DNA of 64,000 bases from Anthoceros angustus. Lineage: Eukaryota > Streptophyta > Anthocerotopsida > Anthocerotales > Anthocerotaceae. The position numbers were made by a program, and so were the translations under genes. The stretch spans positions 2,527,406 through 2,591,405 of the forward strand of contig MU008159.1 in assembly GCA_010909165.1 (NCBI GenBank), written 5' to 3'. This document shows, piece by piece, positions 23,311 through 34,600 of the stretch. The notes under the pieces were generated by a model. The model did not search any database. It was not told where the DNA came from and saw only the letters and a list, made by a program, of their open reading frames with translations. Within the stretch, counting starts at the first letter, position 1; each line of letters begins with the position of its first letter.

Positions 23311-25510
23311 GGGTTACAGTCGGACCTCCTCCCGTTTCTAGGGCCTCTCGTCCAGACTCTGCCCTCCCGAGTCCCTCCGGCTCACCGTCGGGTCGGTTCG
23401 TGGGCCGTGGCTGCAGGCGGCACGGTCACCCTCCACTGCACACACCACAACACGTTAGGTCACGGGACCACTGATCAATCTCTCTCGGGGCAGCCGTGCC
23501 TTTCGGTGACTCGGGACTCACGTTAGCAAGAAGACACACAAAGGTGCAAGGCGGCATCAACACCAAGAAAGATGATTTATTGCAGCTGACCCTCTTATAC
23601 TACGCCCGGTCGGGTCTTTATTACACCTATTACGGTGATGGCCCATTTCGGGTATACTAATCGACCGCCTACCATCCTATTCCCTCCCCTATCTCCTTCA
23701 CGGTGGTGGAAGGTCCGGTTCGCCTTGGGATTGGTGGTCCAATCTCCCTCTGACGATTGCGGGCGCACCAATCGGATGATCCGAGACCTCCTCTCTCCCG
23801 GAATCACATCGGGTTGGGCTCGTGGCGGCGGCGACCCGCGTCATCCTCCACTGGCCTCCCATGGGTCCCTCCGGGGGGGCCATTATCGGCTCCCCTAGCG
23901 TAAGTCGAGGGGCTCCTCCCTCTTCGAGTCGGACCTCGAGGTCAGGTCTCGACTCCGAGTCCCTCGGTCCGGCTTATTTCCTGAGTCCGGCCGGCTGGGT
24001 CCGGCCTCGTCTGGGGTTCGGACCTCAGGGTCCGAACTTATTACCGGGGTCCGGTCCCCAAGCTCCGGACCCCTTTCCTGTGGACCTCGTACTGCTAGGT
24101 CCTCCTCCTACCCTTGTCTTGGGTCGGGTTGGCTCCTCCTTGCACCCTTTGGGCCGTCACCTCCCTTCTCCCGGCGTGGTGGTGAACTTACCACAGTGTC
24201 GTCTCGCTCCTCTTGGGGCTCTTCTCCCTCTGCCGTCGTCTCCAAGCAGGCCCCTAGAGTCCTGTCTTGTCCCGTGCCCTTCTTCCCCTCCAAGGCCTTC
24301 CAGGTCTCTGTCGTGGTATTTGAGGCCTCTCTGCCGGGAGCTCGGGCGTGGTAATAGGCAAAGTCCGAATCCACTTGTTGGATTGCCTCTTCCACGTGTG
24401 CGGGCACCGATACTCCCTTCGCCATAGGTGCTCGGGGGAGCGTGTTTGCCCGCTTGTTGGTCCACCTCCCCGCCAGTTTGATATGGAGGCTGCTTCTCAG
24501 GTCTGCCTCGGTCACCTCCGGCGGCTGTTGCTCCACCCTCCAACTCCCTTCGCTTGGTTCAGCTGCCGACAGCCATAGCGCGGCGTTCCCTTCGCCTTCC
24601 TCATTTGGACCAGCAGCTTCTTGTCTGCTTCCAGCGCCCTCGCCTCTTTGTCCATTAAGGCGTGCTCCGCCATCTCCTCTCCAGACGGTCGGGCAACGCT
24701 GCGGGCTGCGGGCTTCGCCAGGCCCTTCTCCATCTCGGCGTCCTGCTCCTGTTCCGCCCGTCGACTCCGTCAGTGAGCCGGGCCGCTCTATTTCGTTCGC
24801 GTTCGCGACCATGTCCTGAGACTACCATTCCTCTCAATGGTAGTTTGAAGTCACTCAAAGTCTCCTTGCGGTCTTCCATCTCACGCATTCTTTGCTCCAC
24901 CTCCGGGCCGAGTGGAGATCCTCCATCTCCTTGCGAACTTCTTGGCTGGCTGGTCGCGCTTGCTCGCCACCTCCTCCATCTTGAGGCGGTGGGCGCTCTA
25001 TCTCCCACTCGAAGTCTGGATTCTCTCGTTGAGAACCCCTTGCTCGGCCAGCGTCTTGGAGTTGTAACTCCAAGGTGTCCTTGTCCTCCGACTCCCACGC
25101 CTCCCTTCTACCTCCTGCTGCATACAGGTCCCCGATTTCCGGTCTTGGCCTCAGTGTTTCTGCGGCTCGTCAGTGCTTGCTCTCTTCTTGCCTTCGGATT
25201 GGCGTGGCTGCCCCACGCCTCCTCCACCGGTTAGATCACGCCGATAGTGATCGCGATCGGCTTTCGTGGCTCCGCCTCCTTGGCCACCTTCACGAGCCTC
25301 TCGGCTTGGCTCTGCAGTCAGTCAGGCCGCCTCGCCAGTCCAGCGTCACCTTGCGCCCGGGCCTCTTCCGCCTGCTGCGCTACCCCCTGCACTGCGGAGG
25401 TCCTCACCAGCGCTTGCAAATGGATACCCAATGGCCATTAAGGCGGCACGTGTGTCGGCCCTCCACGCCACGACATGTACCTATGTGCCCATCACCATGC
25501 TATGGTGAGT
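23310..25510 (-). other. GC-rich retroelement-like region, unknown product
   Basis: Minus frames of 234 residues (24108-24812), 147 (24655-25098) and 72 (24855-25073) encode Glu/Arg/Gly/Pro-rich, coiled-coil-like sequence (for example DKEARALEADKKLLVQMRKA) without catalytic motifs. A long overlapping plus frame (23822-24427) shows how few stops occur here. The composition resembles gag-type or variable regions of large gypsy elements, and is similar in kind to 46.4-48.05 kb. No reverse transcriptase or integrase is present. I would treat it as a retroelement fragment of unknown type. Confidence 0.3.
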
Positions 25511-26195
25511 CATGCATAATTCCACCGGTGGCCAAAGTTTTGATGCGCGCTACATACCACCAACACGGGACATGAAAGGCTCGTCCCTACCACGTTACTA
25601 ATAATACTTGTTTAAGGCTCCAAGTGCACCCTGGCTCACAAACTTACGGTGTGTGAACTCCCATCATTTGCATAGCGTGAGATGTGAGTTTAGAGCGGCA
25701 TGTTCAATCTTTGCTTTGAAGCGCTCTTGTTGATTAGGGATAGGGATTTTGGTTAAAGGTTGAGATTAGGGTTAGGGTTAGGGTTTTTTCTCTTTGGGAT
25801 AGGGGAATGTGATTTATGGATAATAATATGGATTTAAGTTCTTGTATTAACTTCGAAGAGTTACCAACTAACACACCTTGTGTGGCCTCCTAAATTAGGG
25901 TTATTTAACCATCTTGACCTAAAGCGGGTTTCTTCTCAATATGACCATTCTAGGGCACCGGGCAGCAAAAACATGTGAAGGTGGCTCACATACTCTTTTC
26001 TAGAGTGGGAGACTTTATTGGGGAATGAGTGCTATAAGTTCCCATCCTACGAACTTCTACAAGAAGGATTCTAAGGGCGGGAGTTTACGCCTGCCGATGC
26101 AAAGGCATACAAGCATCATATATAGGTAAGAAGGTTTGAAGTATGTAAATTGTTTTATTACTTAGGCATTAACATTGTGAGGTGGCTTGCGGTAT
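25511..26195. other. no recognised gene; contains (TTAGGG)3-like run
   Basis: Mixed sequence leading into the MULE remnant. A short run GATTAGGGTTAGGGTTAGGG lies at 25765-25784. It is far too short to be a telomere. Confidence 0.5.
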
Positions 26196-27795
26196 TGGTG
26201 TTCTTACGGCCGGAAGACTTTCGCCAAAAGGAGGTGGGAGTGTCACGTGGTGCTAATCTGACTAAATGTAAGGTCCTCCGTGGAGAGTGTCAAGCATGGT
26301 TGCCAAGCAAATTTTAGGGTGAAGAAACTTCTCCAGCCTCTGATTCTTTGAGATTGGTCTTTTGAACATAGGCATGACCTTTCAAATGCTATATGTCATG
26401 GGCACATGCGAAGGCTTACCCGTGATGTCGAGCGCTTTCACAAGAAAAGAAGGATTGGATCGGGCATTGCCTATATTGCAAAGTTCTGTTGATGAAATAA
26501 TGCGTCGGCATCAAGATGCATTGTATGCTCGAATCAACAATAGACGGTATATAAACTAGTAAGAGATGATTATATGCAAAGATATGATGTTCTCAATATC
26601 TTACACAAGTTGAAGTTGGTGAATGGAAGCTAGCCGGATGATGCCACATCGGTGTCCACTGGTTGGAGCAAAATCGTCTATAGTCTTCCACCAATCAGCG
26701 AGAATCAACCTTTCGCTTTGGGTATTCAAACTCCTTTTATGTTAAATTGCATGTTGCTTTATGGGAATGGTAATGTGCTAGCTATGGATGCAACTTTTGG
26801 GTTGAGCAGTATCGCTACCACTTATTCACATGATGGGTTTTGACCATTACTTGAGCGGTGTTCGATAGCATGGGCTATTACAAAAGATGCTACTCTTGAG
26901 TCACTTGTCGGTGGCTTTCAGTTCTGGAAGAAGGTTGAAAAGATCAACAAGGATTGGACACCTAGTTCATTCCTTGTTGATGATTGTCGGCGATTTACGC
27001 TATTAGCTCGATGTGGAATCATAATATGCCTATATTACTATGCTTGTGGCATGTGCGGAAAGCGTAGAGACAGAATTTATTGAAGAAAGTGCACTTACGA
27101 AGTAATCGAATTTCTATATGAGCTAGGGGATATTATTTATGTCACTGGGGCTTCACAGAGTGTATCCATAGGAAGAAGTATGCTAAACAATTTTTATGAC
27201 AAGTGGGGAACAAATGAAGGAGACTTTGTGAGATACATGAAGATCTAATGGGGAGAGACTATATATATGTGGTTGTGTAATGCTAGAATGCTGCCTCATG
27301 CAGGGCAACATACAACTTCAGCTGCGGAAGGATTCCATAGATTTATAAAAGAGCGTCGACAGCAAGTCAAGTTTGCTGGCGTAGACTAGTTACTACACCA
27401 ATTAGTGAATGTGGTTGCCCGACATTATTGGTACCAGCTCTTCACGAAAGAAGGGGGATACAAGCATAACAAGAAGTTGGAGGCTTTGGAGGAAACAGCT
27501 ATGAAGGGTTTAGAAACTATTCCTATTAGCTTAGTTATTTTATCGCATGCCAAAAATGTTGCTGCACATTGTTTGTCTTCGTCGACCCCTAACTTGTGGT
27601 ATGTAATTGAACGTGTTTACTCTCCTTGGGCTACATGCTCATGTCCAATGGGGAACAAAGGTTTCATCTGCAAGCATGTGGTGAAAGTTCAACAACTCCT
27701 GGGCATACACAAGGATGGTGCATTAGCAGCTAGGCAAAATGGAAGAACAAATGGAGCATATGTTTCTGAAAGTAGTGATATACCAACAACTTGAC
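26196..27795 (+). pseudogene. MULE/FAR1-type transposase with SWIM zinc finger, broken
   Basis: Plus-strand fragments in several frames follow the order of Mutator-like transposases. They are CKVLRGECQAWLPSK (near 26270), a RHDLSNAICHGHMRRLTRD helix (near 26370), the DDE-domain start GNVLAMDATFG (about 26767-26799), KINKDWTPSSFLVDDCRRF (about 26940-26998), a histidine-cysteine stretch (near 27050), AAEGFHRFIKERRQQVKFAG (about 27323-27382), and the C-terminal SWIM finger CSCPMGNKGFICKH (about 27638-27679, C-x-C ... C-x-H). Stops in the middle and frame changes abolish a continuous protein. A domesticated FAR1/FRS transcription factor is unlikely, because no N-terminal FAR1 DNA-binding domain is seen. 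Confidence 0.8.
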
Positions 27796-28846
27796 TATGG
27801 CTTTTTCGATATAGGATCAAGAAGCTCCACACATTGTGTTGCCTATTAACCCCTTGGTGGAACCAATATGTAAGACACGGTTTGAGATGGCAAAAGAAAA
27901 GTTGGATTTTATTAAAGCGGCATGTCTTTGAAGTATGTGATACGCATTTGGCGTTGATTTAGCTTTTGATAGCTTTGCATTATGGAGCAAACTCAACAAA
28001 GGCTGAGAGAGTTAGTGGCACAGGCAGACGAAGAACCTCAACGAAAACAAGTGTTGGAAACTTTTGCTAAGAATGAGGAACGAAACAGTGGCGATATGTT
28101 GGTTTGGAGGAAGTTGTGTGTAAGAAGAAAAAGGCGGTGAAGGTGGAACATAGGGCAATTGATGGAGGGTGGATTGAATGATGAGGTGAAATAGGCTTCT
28201 GGTTTTAGAAGCTGACAATCCACTTTTGTAGGGTGCTGAGAAGAGATAGCAGATAACACTCAGTTTTGATCGGGTCAATTAAGCTTTTCGTTTTAGAAGG
28301 TCACAATCCACTCTTCTGGTTTTAGAAGGTGAGAATCCACTGTTTTCGTGTGCTCAGACGAGACGCTTTGGTCTGATGTGAGGTAGGTTTCTAGTTTTGG
28401 AAGGAGGAAATCCACTTTTCTATGCTGAGACGAGATAGACATAGAACTGAAATTTGTAAACGGAGGCCGTGCATAAGCCTCAATTTTGGTACATCATCTG
28501 GAGGTGGAGCAGCAGCAATGAAGTTTGAACATGGTCTACTTCCTAACTGAACTTGTTTGTACCCTCACAACAATATAAATCTGCTCCTTAAAATTCTAGA
28601 TTAAAGTTGGTCCCAGCAGTTGTGTCCCTCACAAGCCTATCAAGGCAATATCCAATGCACACATCCTGCAGAGTGGGGACAATTTCGGTTGAGGCAGAGA
28701 GCCATGCAATTCCATGAAGAACTTAAGCGGACAAACAACAATTTCATACCTTCAACATTAATCTTCCGAGAATCCAACTCCTCCTTGCATAAGTGTTCTA
28801 TGAAGTGCCGCTCTGTGAGGTATTACCATGTTGCTAATGTAGTGCA
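27796..28846. other. flank of the MULE remnant with a short degenerate repeat
   Basis: No gene recognised. Between 28195 and 28440 the words GGTTTTAGAAG, ATCCACT and GAGACGAGAT recur in about four degenerate units (TTCTGGTTTTAGAAGGTGAG...). The remainder (28450-28846) is unique-looking without coding sense. Confidence 0.45.
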
Positions 28847-29175
28847 CCCTACTAGAAAAGGGCAGCCATGTTACACTTTTTGTTAAGATTTGAACCCCCC
28901 CTTGTTGCAATTATGTTAAAATCTTGGGGTCTTGTTACACTTTTGGGGCCCCTTGTTACACTCAGGGTTGGAAACCAACCCTCCATCTTGTTACAGTCGT
29001 GTTACAGTCTTGTTGCAATTTTGTTGCAGTGTAGTGAGAGGTGGTATCTGTCCCCTCTCTAAATTTCAACATAATTGCAACAACCAAAGTGTTACATCCT
29101 CTCTTGTTACAGTTTTGCAGGCTTGGTACCAATCCTCCTCCCCATGTAGGTTTACCATTGTTGCTTTTACTCTGG
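28847..29175 (+). mobile_element. left end of a CACTA-like element (CCCTACTAGAAAAGGGC family)
   Basis: CCCTACTAGAAAAGGGC at 28847-28863 is the inverse of the motif at 12.3 and 13.4 kb. Inside it, CTTGTTACA, GTTGCAATT and TGTTACAGT words recur about ten times up to 29125, as expected of CACTA subterminal repeats. No transposase or matching right end follows, so this is a terminal fragment or deleted element. Confidence 0.6.
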
Positions 29176-29436
29176 TATTTTCTCCGTGCCATTATTGTAA
29201 TACGTGTACCATATTATATGTATATAATATGCCTTTGCTTTCATATACGTATTTTCGGATGTCATTATTGTAATACCTATATGCGGCTTTTTCAAATACA
29301 GTATACATATATACGGTGACGTATTTGTGCACTCATTTTGTCTGTTGCCTTTGCATATATCACAGCATTTGTTTGCACCGTATTCGATATAGTGCCTTAT
29401 ACGTCACTCGAATTTCGTGCCCTTGTATGCGTCACC
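29176..29436. other. AT-rich spacer, no gene
   Basis: Contains ATTATTGTAATACRT twice (29193 and 29263) and many TATAC/GTAT words. It looks like an AT-rich transposon interior or spacer. No coding frame. Confidence 0.4.
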
Positions 29437-29574
29437 CACTACAAGAAAATGAGGGTTTTTACAACGGTTTTAGGGTGTTACAACGCGTTGTAAAACAGCT
29501 GCGCCGTTATGGCAAAGGAAGCTTCATGACGTTGTAAAATTATGCCGACATGGCGAGTTCGGCCATGTCATTAA

Positions 29575-29720
29575 AAATGGTGATGTGGCGCCACATCACC
29601 GCCACACATCACCAAGTGATGACATGGCATGTTGTTGCCACATGGTTTCATTGCCACATCATCGTGTGATGACGGCATAATTTGATGACATGGGTGCCAC
29701 ATCACCATGTGATGACGTGT
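29575..29720. repeat. hairpin-rich repeats (CATCACCAWGTGATG)
   Basis: A 22-bp perfect palindrome at 29579-29600 (half-site GGTGATGTGGC) is followed by three units of ~45-55 bp, each with a self-complementary core CATCA(C/T)C(A/G)WGTGATGAC (near 29606, 29658 and 29699) and flanking TGCCACAT words. Confidence 0.75.
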
Positions 29721-29969
29721 GCCATTTACAAAACCATTTACAACATCCCAATTGCAAAAGGAATTACAACATCTAAGTTTGAGAAGTCTCGGTGTGGGTA
29801 CAACGCGCTTTAGGACGATTTACAAAACCATCTACAACATCCCAATTGCAAAAGCAATTACAACATCTAAGTTTGAGGGCGTCTGGTGTGGGTAGCGCTT
29901 TACAACGACTTGTGCAAAAACAATTACAACATCTAAGTTTGAGACGCGTCTTGTGGGTACAACGCGCAT
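29718..29969. repeat. ~100-bp TTTACAAC repeat array, left part
   Basis: About 2.5 units, each reading TTTACAAAACCATYTACAAC, then ATCCCAATTGCAAAAG, CAATTACAACATCTAAGTTT, GAGRCGTCTCGGTGTGGG and TACAACGCGC. The array is interrupted at 29970 by the copia LTR and resumes at 36854 with TTTACAACGACC, the expected continuation after TACAACGCGC. Confidence 0.85.
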
Positions 29970-30231
29970 CGATGAGAATCACGCACGCACTTGCAAAAGA
30001 GTCTTGTGAGTTGCATTACATAATAGAAAATACAAGAGTGTTTAAATAGTAGGTAGAGTCGGTGGTTACAACCATAAGTTGTTGTAACTATAAGTGGTTA
30101 TAACCATAAGTGGTTATAACTAACTACCTAAATAACCACCTAAAGAAAACTACTTAGTGCCCTAGGCATATAATAATCATTAAGTAAAGGTGCCCTAGTG
30201 AATAGTGCCCTATACCTAATATATTTCATCA
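29970..30231 (-). mobile_element. 3' LTR of copia element 2
   Basis: 262 bp, beginning CGATGAGAATCACGCAC on plus (first base C where the other LTR has T) and ending TTTCATCA. It is almost identical to 36583-36853; the main differences are missing short words (CAAA after ACGCAC, ACA in the TAACAACTAAC run). The inverted ends TGATGA/TCATCA are typical. On minus it is preceded by a purine-rich GAGTGGGAG, a plausible polypurine tract. Confidence 0.9.
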
Positions 30232-31619
30232 CTCCCACTCACGTGAACTAGGGGTGACAAAATAGAGGATTTTTCTAGCTTCAAAATGAGCCAAAATAGG
30301 CCTAAAACCAAGACTAGACCTTAAGCAAAATTAATTTAAAAACATAAAGGAAATAACCTATATAAGAAAATAGGAAAATATTTTTAAAATGAAAATGCCG
30401 AAAAGAAAACTTAATGGGCTTGGCGGTTCGCCTGGTCGTCCACCACGCGAGCCGCCAGCTTCGCGTCGCGGCTATGGCGACGGCGGAGCGCTCGCTCGCC
30501 CCGTGCGTCAGCCGATTTTTCCTGCATCGACCATTTCCGGGCGGGCCTAGAGTTCTAGTGCAACAAATAGCTGGCGATTTCGCATGGGGCTTGATTGCGA
30601 TACCTCGTCTTCATACCTTCCTATTGCGGCCATTGCCATTGTGCTTGTGTTCTCCCCTCAACAGGCGCCCGGCTGTGCTCAGGACATCCATGGCGGGAAA
30701 CGCATCCGAAGGCTGAATTTGCAAAAGATCCTCCGACCTCCTACAACACCCGGTCCGTTGGGAGGATTCTTCCATTGCGGACCACAATTTCATACCACAA
30801 CGGCATTGCGGCCAGGTCGGATGGCTGCTGCAGCACCAAGGAAGAATAAGCGGTGCCAGATGCAATCATGGCGAGATATCCATCTGTTTCCTAAAGTGGC
30901 TGGAAATTCACATATCATAAGGTCAAGCGAGGCACGGCGGCATCGTAGCTGGAAGATGGCCGCCATGACTATACCATTGGAAACAACAACAGGTGATTGG
31001 AACCTCGGCGGATGGTGAAGCCTCAAATTTTCTCGAACTTCGTATATGAAAACATGGGTTGAATCGCGAATGGCAGGAATGCCAATTGATCTTCATCACA
31101 ACACACCTCTTTGCGGTGCGTTGGTGTAATCGAGATATCGTATAAAAATATAGATAACCTTCATGAAGAATCTAATAGCAAAGGTAGGAACCAACTTTCA
31201 TGCCCATATGCTCATACGTGCTGAAATGTTCCACCGACGATTCACCGAAATTGATACTGATTTTGAAGAAAATTTATGCAAGGGCAAGTCTCCTAAGACT
31301 TGTGATCCACCCCATTAACGTCGCGAGTCCAAGCTATATTGCAAGGAAGTCCAAGCTAGCATGCATGCACGAAGGTGGATTGACCACTACCACTTACATA
31401 GTGTGCCCGGATTATGCGCTTCTAACCCTCCAGATTGAATATGTGTACCAAATTACCGAATCCACATGGTGTGACTAGGTTCCGTGTAAGGAGTTCGAGA
31501 GGACACACTAAGCACATCTATAGTAAGTGTTCTCAATAAGCAAAAGTTATAATAAAGAAATATTATTTTGACCCTTCTTGCACTATGGTTTAGGATGCTT
31601 GGGCACTTAGCAAGGATCT
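30232..31619. other. extra 1.4-kb segment of copia 2 between RNase H and 3' LTR
   Basis: Copia elements normally end shortly after RNase H. Here there is AT-rich sequence (30232-30400), the GC-rich ORF island (30410-31020) and a further unassigned 600 bp holding a 92-residue plus frame (31200-31478) with no motif. It is either an additional element module or an insertion. Confidence 0.55.
30414..31018 (+). CDS. ORF antisense to copia 2, between pol and 3' LTR, unknown
   Basis: Two overlapping plus-strand frames start at ATGs, 30414-30716 (100 residues) and 30584-31018 (144 residues). The second has a hydrophobic stretch near its start (YLPIAAIAIVLVFSP), then a basic, Pro/Arg-rich tail. It lies in a GC-rich island within an otherwise AT-rich element, in the ~1.4 kb between the end of RNase H and the 3' LTR. 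Antisense ORFs at this place are known in some plant LTR elements, but I recognise no family here. It could equally be a captured host fragment. Confidence 0.3.
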
Positions 31620-34600
31620 TTGGGGAATACTACGAAGACCATTTAGAAATTGAAGAGGAAATGGAATATGTAGTTAAGAAATGGGCTTGAAGAAATAAGG
31701 TTAACTTAATCGGAGATAGTCGATCTTCTTGGTTAGGTTGGTATTGACTTGGTATCTAATATACCTAAGGTCTTCATATGTTTAATATGTAATTCCGACC
31801 AAGGGACTTTGTGAATAAATCATGCGTTATCCCGAGTTTGAATATAACTAATATCAATAGTTTTATTTCCCAACATTTCTCTAATGTAATGGTATTCGGC
31901 GACTATGTGTTTAGTCCTAGAATGGAAAGCATTTCGGCTAATGCTATGGCTCCTTGACTATCCGATAGAGGTGTAGGGTTGTCTTGTGTGTGATTGAGCT
32001 CACTTAAGGCTAACCTACTCCATACAATATCCTTAACCGAGGTTAGTACTCTATACTCACTCGATTGCTTGAAAGGGCAATGGTTTGTTTCTTACTTGAC
32101 CATGATATGGGAGCTTTGCATAGCATAAGTACATAGCGATCGATCGCGTGTGTCGGGATCACCGGCATAGTCGGCATCGCATATTAATATTGGTTTGTTC
32201 ATACTTGGTGTATGTTGATAAACTAATCCCTGTATTCATTGTAGGTACCTAAATATACGTTTGTGATGCCCAATGTTCACGACCGAGATTCTCCAAAATT
32301 GTGAACAAGCACTAACTTCAAAAGCTATGTCGCCTAGTGAAGTTGCTCAAATATATAAGTGTGCCAACGTCGATAAGGCTCGACATACGTAACTTATGCA
32401 GCATCTGTTTTAGGACTCATTTCGTGAGTCGTATCCCACTAGCAAAAGGAGTGGGAGCAGGTTTAGCGTCTTCTAATTCAAATTTGATTAAGCTTTCCTT
32501 AATAATTTTGTTTGAAAAACGCTTAAAGTCTTACTGCTTCTATCTCTCATAATATTAACACCAAGTGCGTAAGTCAGCTCTCCAAGATCAGTCATTTCAA
32601 AATGACTTCTTAACCAAGCTTTAATCACGGCTAGGAAAGAGGATGAAGAGGAAGCCATAAATACGTCGTCGACGTAGAGTAAGAGGTAAATTATCTCTTT
32701 TCCGCAGATTAAGATATACATGCAAGAATCTGCCTTGCTTTGTCTAAAACCTCGATCAACAAGCTTAATATGTATTACGGTGTTCCATTCCTTACCGGAT
32801 TGCTTCAATCCGTAGATACATTTAATAAGCTTACACACCAAATCTTCTTTGCCTTTAACCTCATAACCCTCGTTGTTTCATGTATATTTCTTCTTGTAGA
32901 TGCCCATGTAAATATGTTTCTTTACATCCATCATATGGAGTTCAAGATCATCGAGATAAGGCAAATATCATTCAAGGCTAGCAAATTTGGCTACTGAGGG
33001 CATAAGTGGCCCAAGGTCGTAGTCTAGGCCAGAATTTGTGTAAAGCCTCGCTACAGCGTGCCTTATATCTTTCAATGGAACCATCTCCTTTTCTCTTGAT
33101 TTTAAATACCCATTTGCTTGTCACTATCTTCCTCCCCTTAGGGGGTTTGACCAGTTCCCATGTCGAATTCTTGATCAAGGAGTCATATTCAGAATCTACT
33201 GCTGCCTTCCATAAGTCCTTTTCGGGGATGAGAAGGCTTGTTTGAGAGTAGTGGGTTCTTCTGGGTCAATGATTGCCTGATATACGGAAGTAGCTAGGTA
33301 TCCCAAAGGAGGCTCCTTCCAACCTGCAGGACCAGGGATGGTTGGTCTGGTTCTGAGATTGTACCTTTGTGCAGGTTGCTCGTCTTCTCAAGAAGGGTTG
33401 ATTCGAGGAGGGTCCTCAACTAAATACGTCACGCTCGAGTTCGTCCGGATCGTGAATATCCTCAAAATGTTGAGGTTCCTCGGTATCTAATGAAGGTGAG
33501 TCGGGACGTAAGAAGAACTCCTCCTCCTCCGCATAATAGGTCCATCGGAAGGGACACGGAGGCGAGGAGCAGAAGTCCATAATGTAGTCACTAGTATCAA
33601 AAGAAGAACATTCGGGCTCCGCATCTAGATGAAGGATGGGGAGGCATTAGATCTCCAAGAGGAGAAAATAGGGAATGTTCATGAAAAGTGACGAGCATAA
33701 AGAAGCTTTTTGGTGGAAGGATCAAATAATTTATAGCCCTTGATTCCTTCCGTATAACCAATAAAAGTATATCTGGCCGCTTTCGGATCTAACTTCTTAC
33801 GCAATGCTTTAGGAATAAAGACATATGCCGGAGATCCAAAAATGCGGAGATGATCAATAGAAGGCTTCTTGCCAGTAAAGGCTTCGTAAGGTGTCATACC
33901 TTGGACTGCAGAAGTGGGCAGTCGATTCATGAGATATGTGGGTCGTGAGTGCCTCATTAATATACTTTGGGTAAATTTGCTTGGGTTAACAAGCAGCGGT
34001 GATCTCTTGAAGGCGCAGATTTTTATTTTCAGCTCGCCATTTTGTTGAGGAGTGTATACAACGTGAGTTGTTGAGCTATACCTTGAGCTCGGCAAAATCC
34101 TCAAAGCTTAGAAGTAAACTCGCCACCATTGCCGGGCGTAAGGTCTTGAGTTTCTTCTCTTCAATCTCTCCGCCCAGCCATATAGTCCTTGAAGAAATGA
34201 TAAGTATCACCCTTGTGATTAAGGATATAGGTGAGTGTAAAGCGGGAGTAGTCGATGAAGGTCAAAAATATACGCTACCAAGGAAGGTGTAGAGATAGGG
34301 CCACAAATGTCTGTATGAACAAGCTCTAGAGGAGATGTCGTCCTCTGTGGAGAGATGTTCTGGAAAGGGGCTTAATGTCTTTTGGTAATGACACAAGTCT
34401 CACACCATGGAAGGTGTTAAATTTGAGCAAGGCAGGGTGTGCGGTATAGATTTCCTGCCTTAGACATTTGTACTAATTTTTGGCTATTAGGATGACCGAG
34501 ACGACAATGCCACAACATGGTATGGCTGGGTGGTGCGGTGGGGACGACATTGATGGAATGTGTGGGACCCACTTGAGCTGAAAGTTTGTATAGCCCATCT

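Noticed and set aside
25765-25784. TTAGGG triplet as a telomere
   Set aside because: Only three units, internal, and plant telomeres are usually TTTAGGG; chance or a short interstitial run.
26196-27795. Domesticated FAR1/FRS transcription factor
   Set aside because: Frame is broken at many places and no FAR1 DNA-binding domain precedes the transposase core; a MULE remnant fits better.
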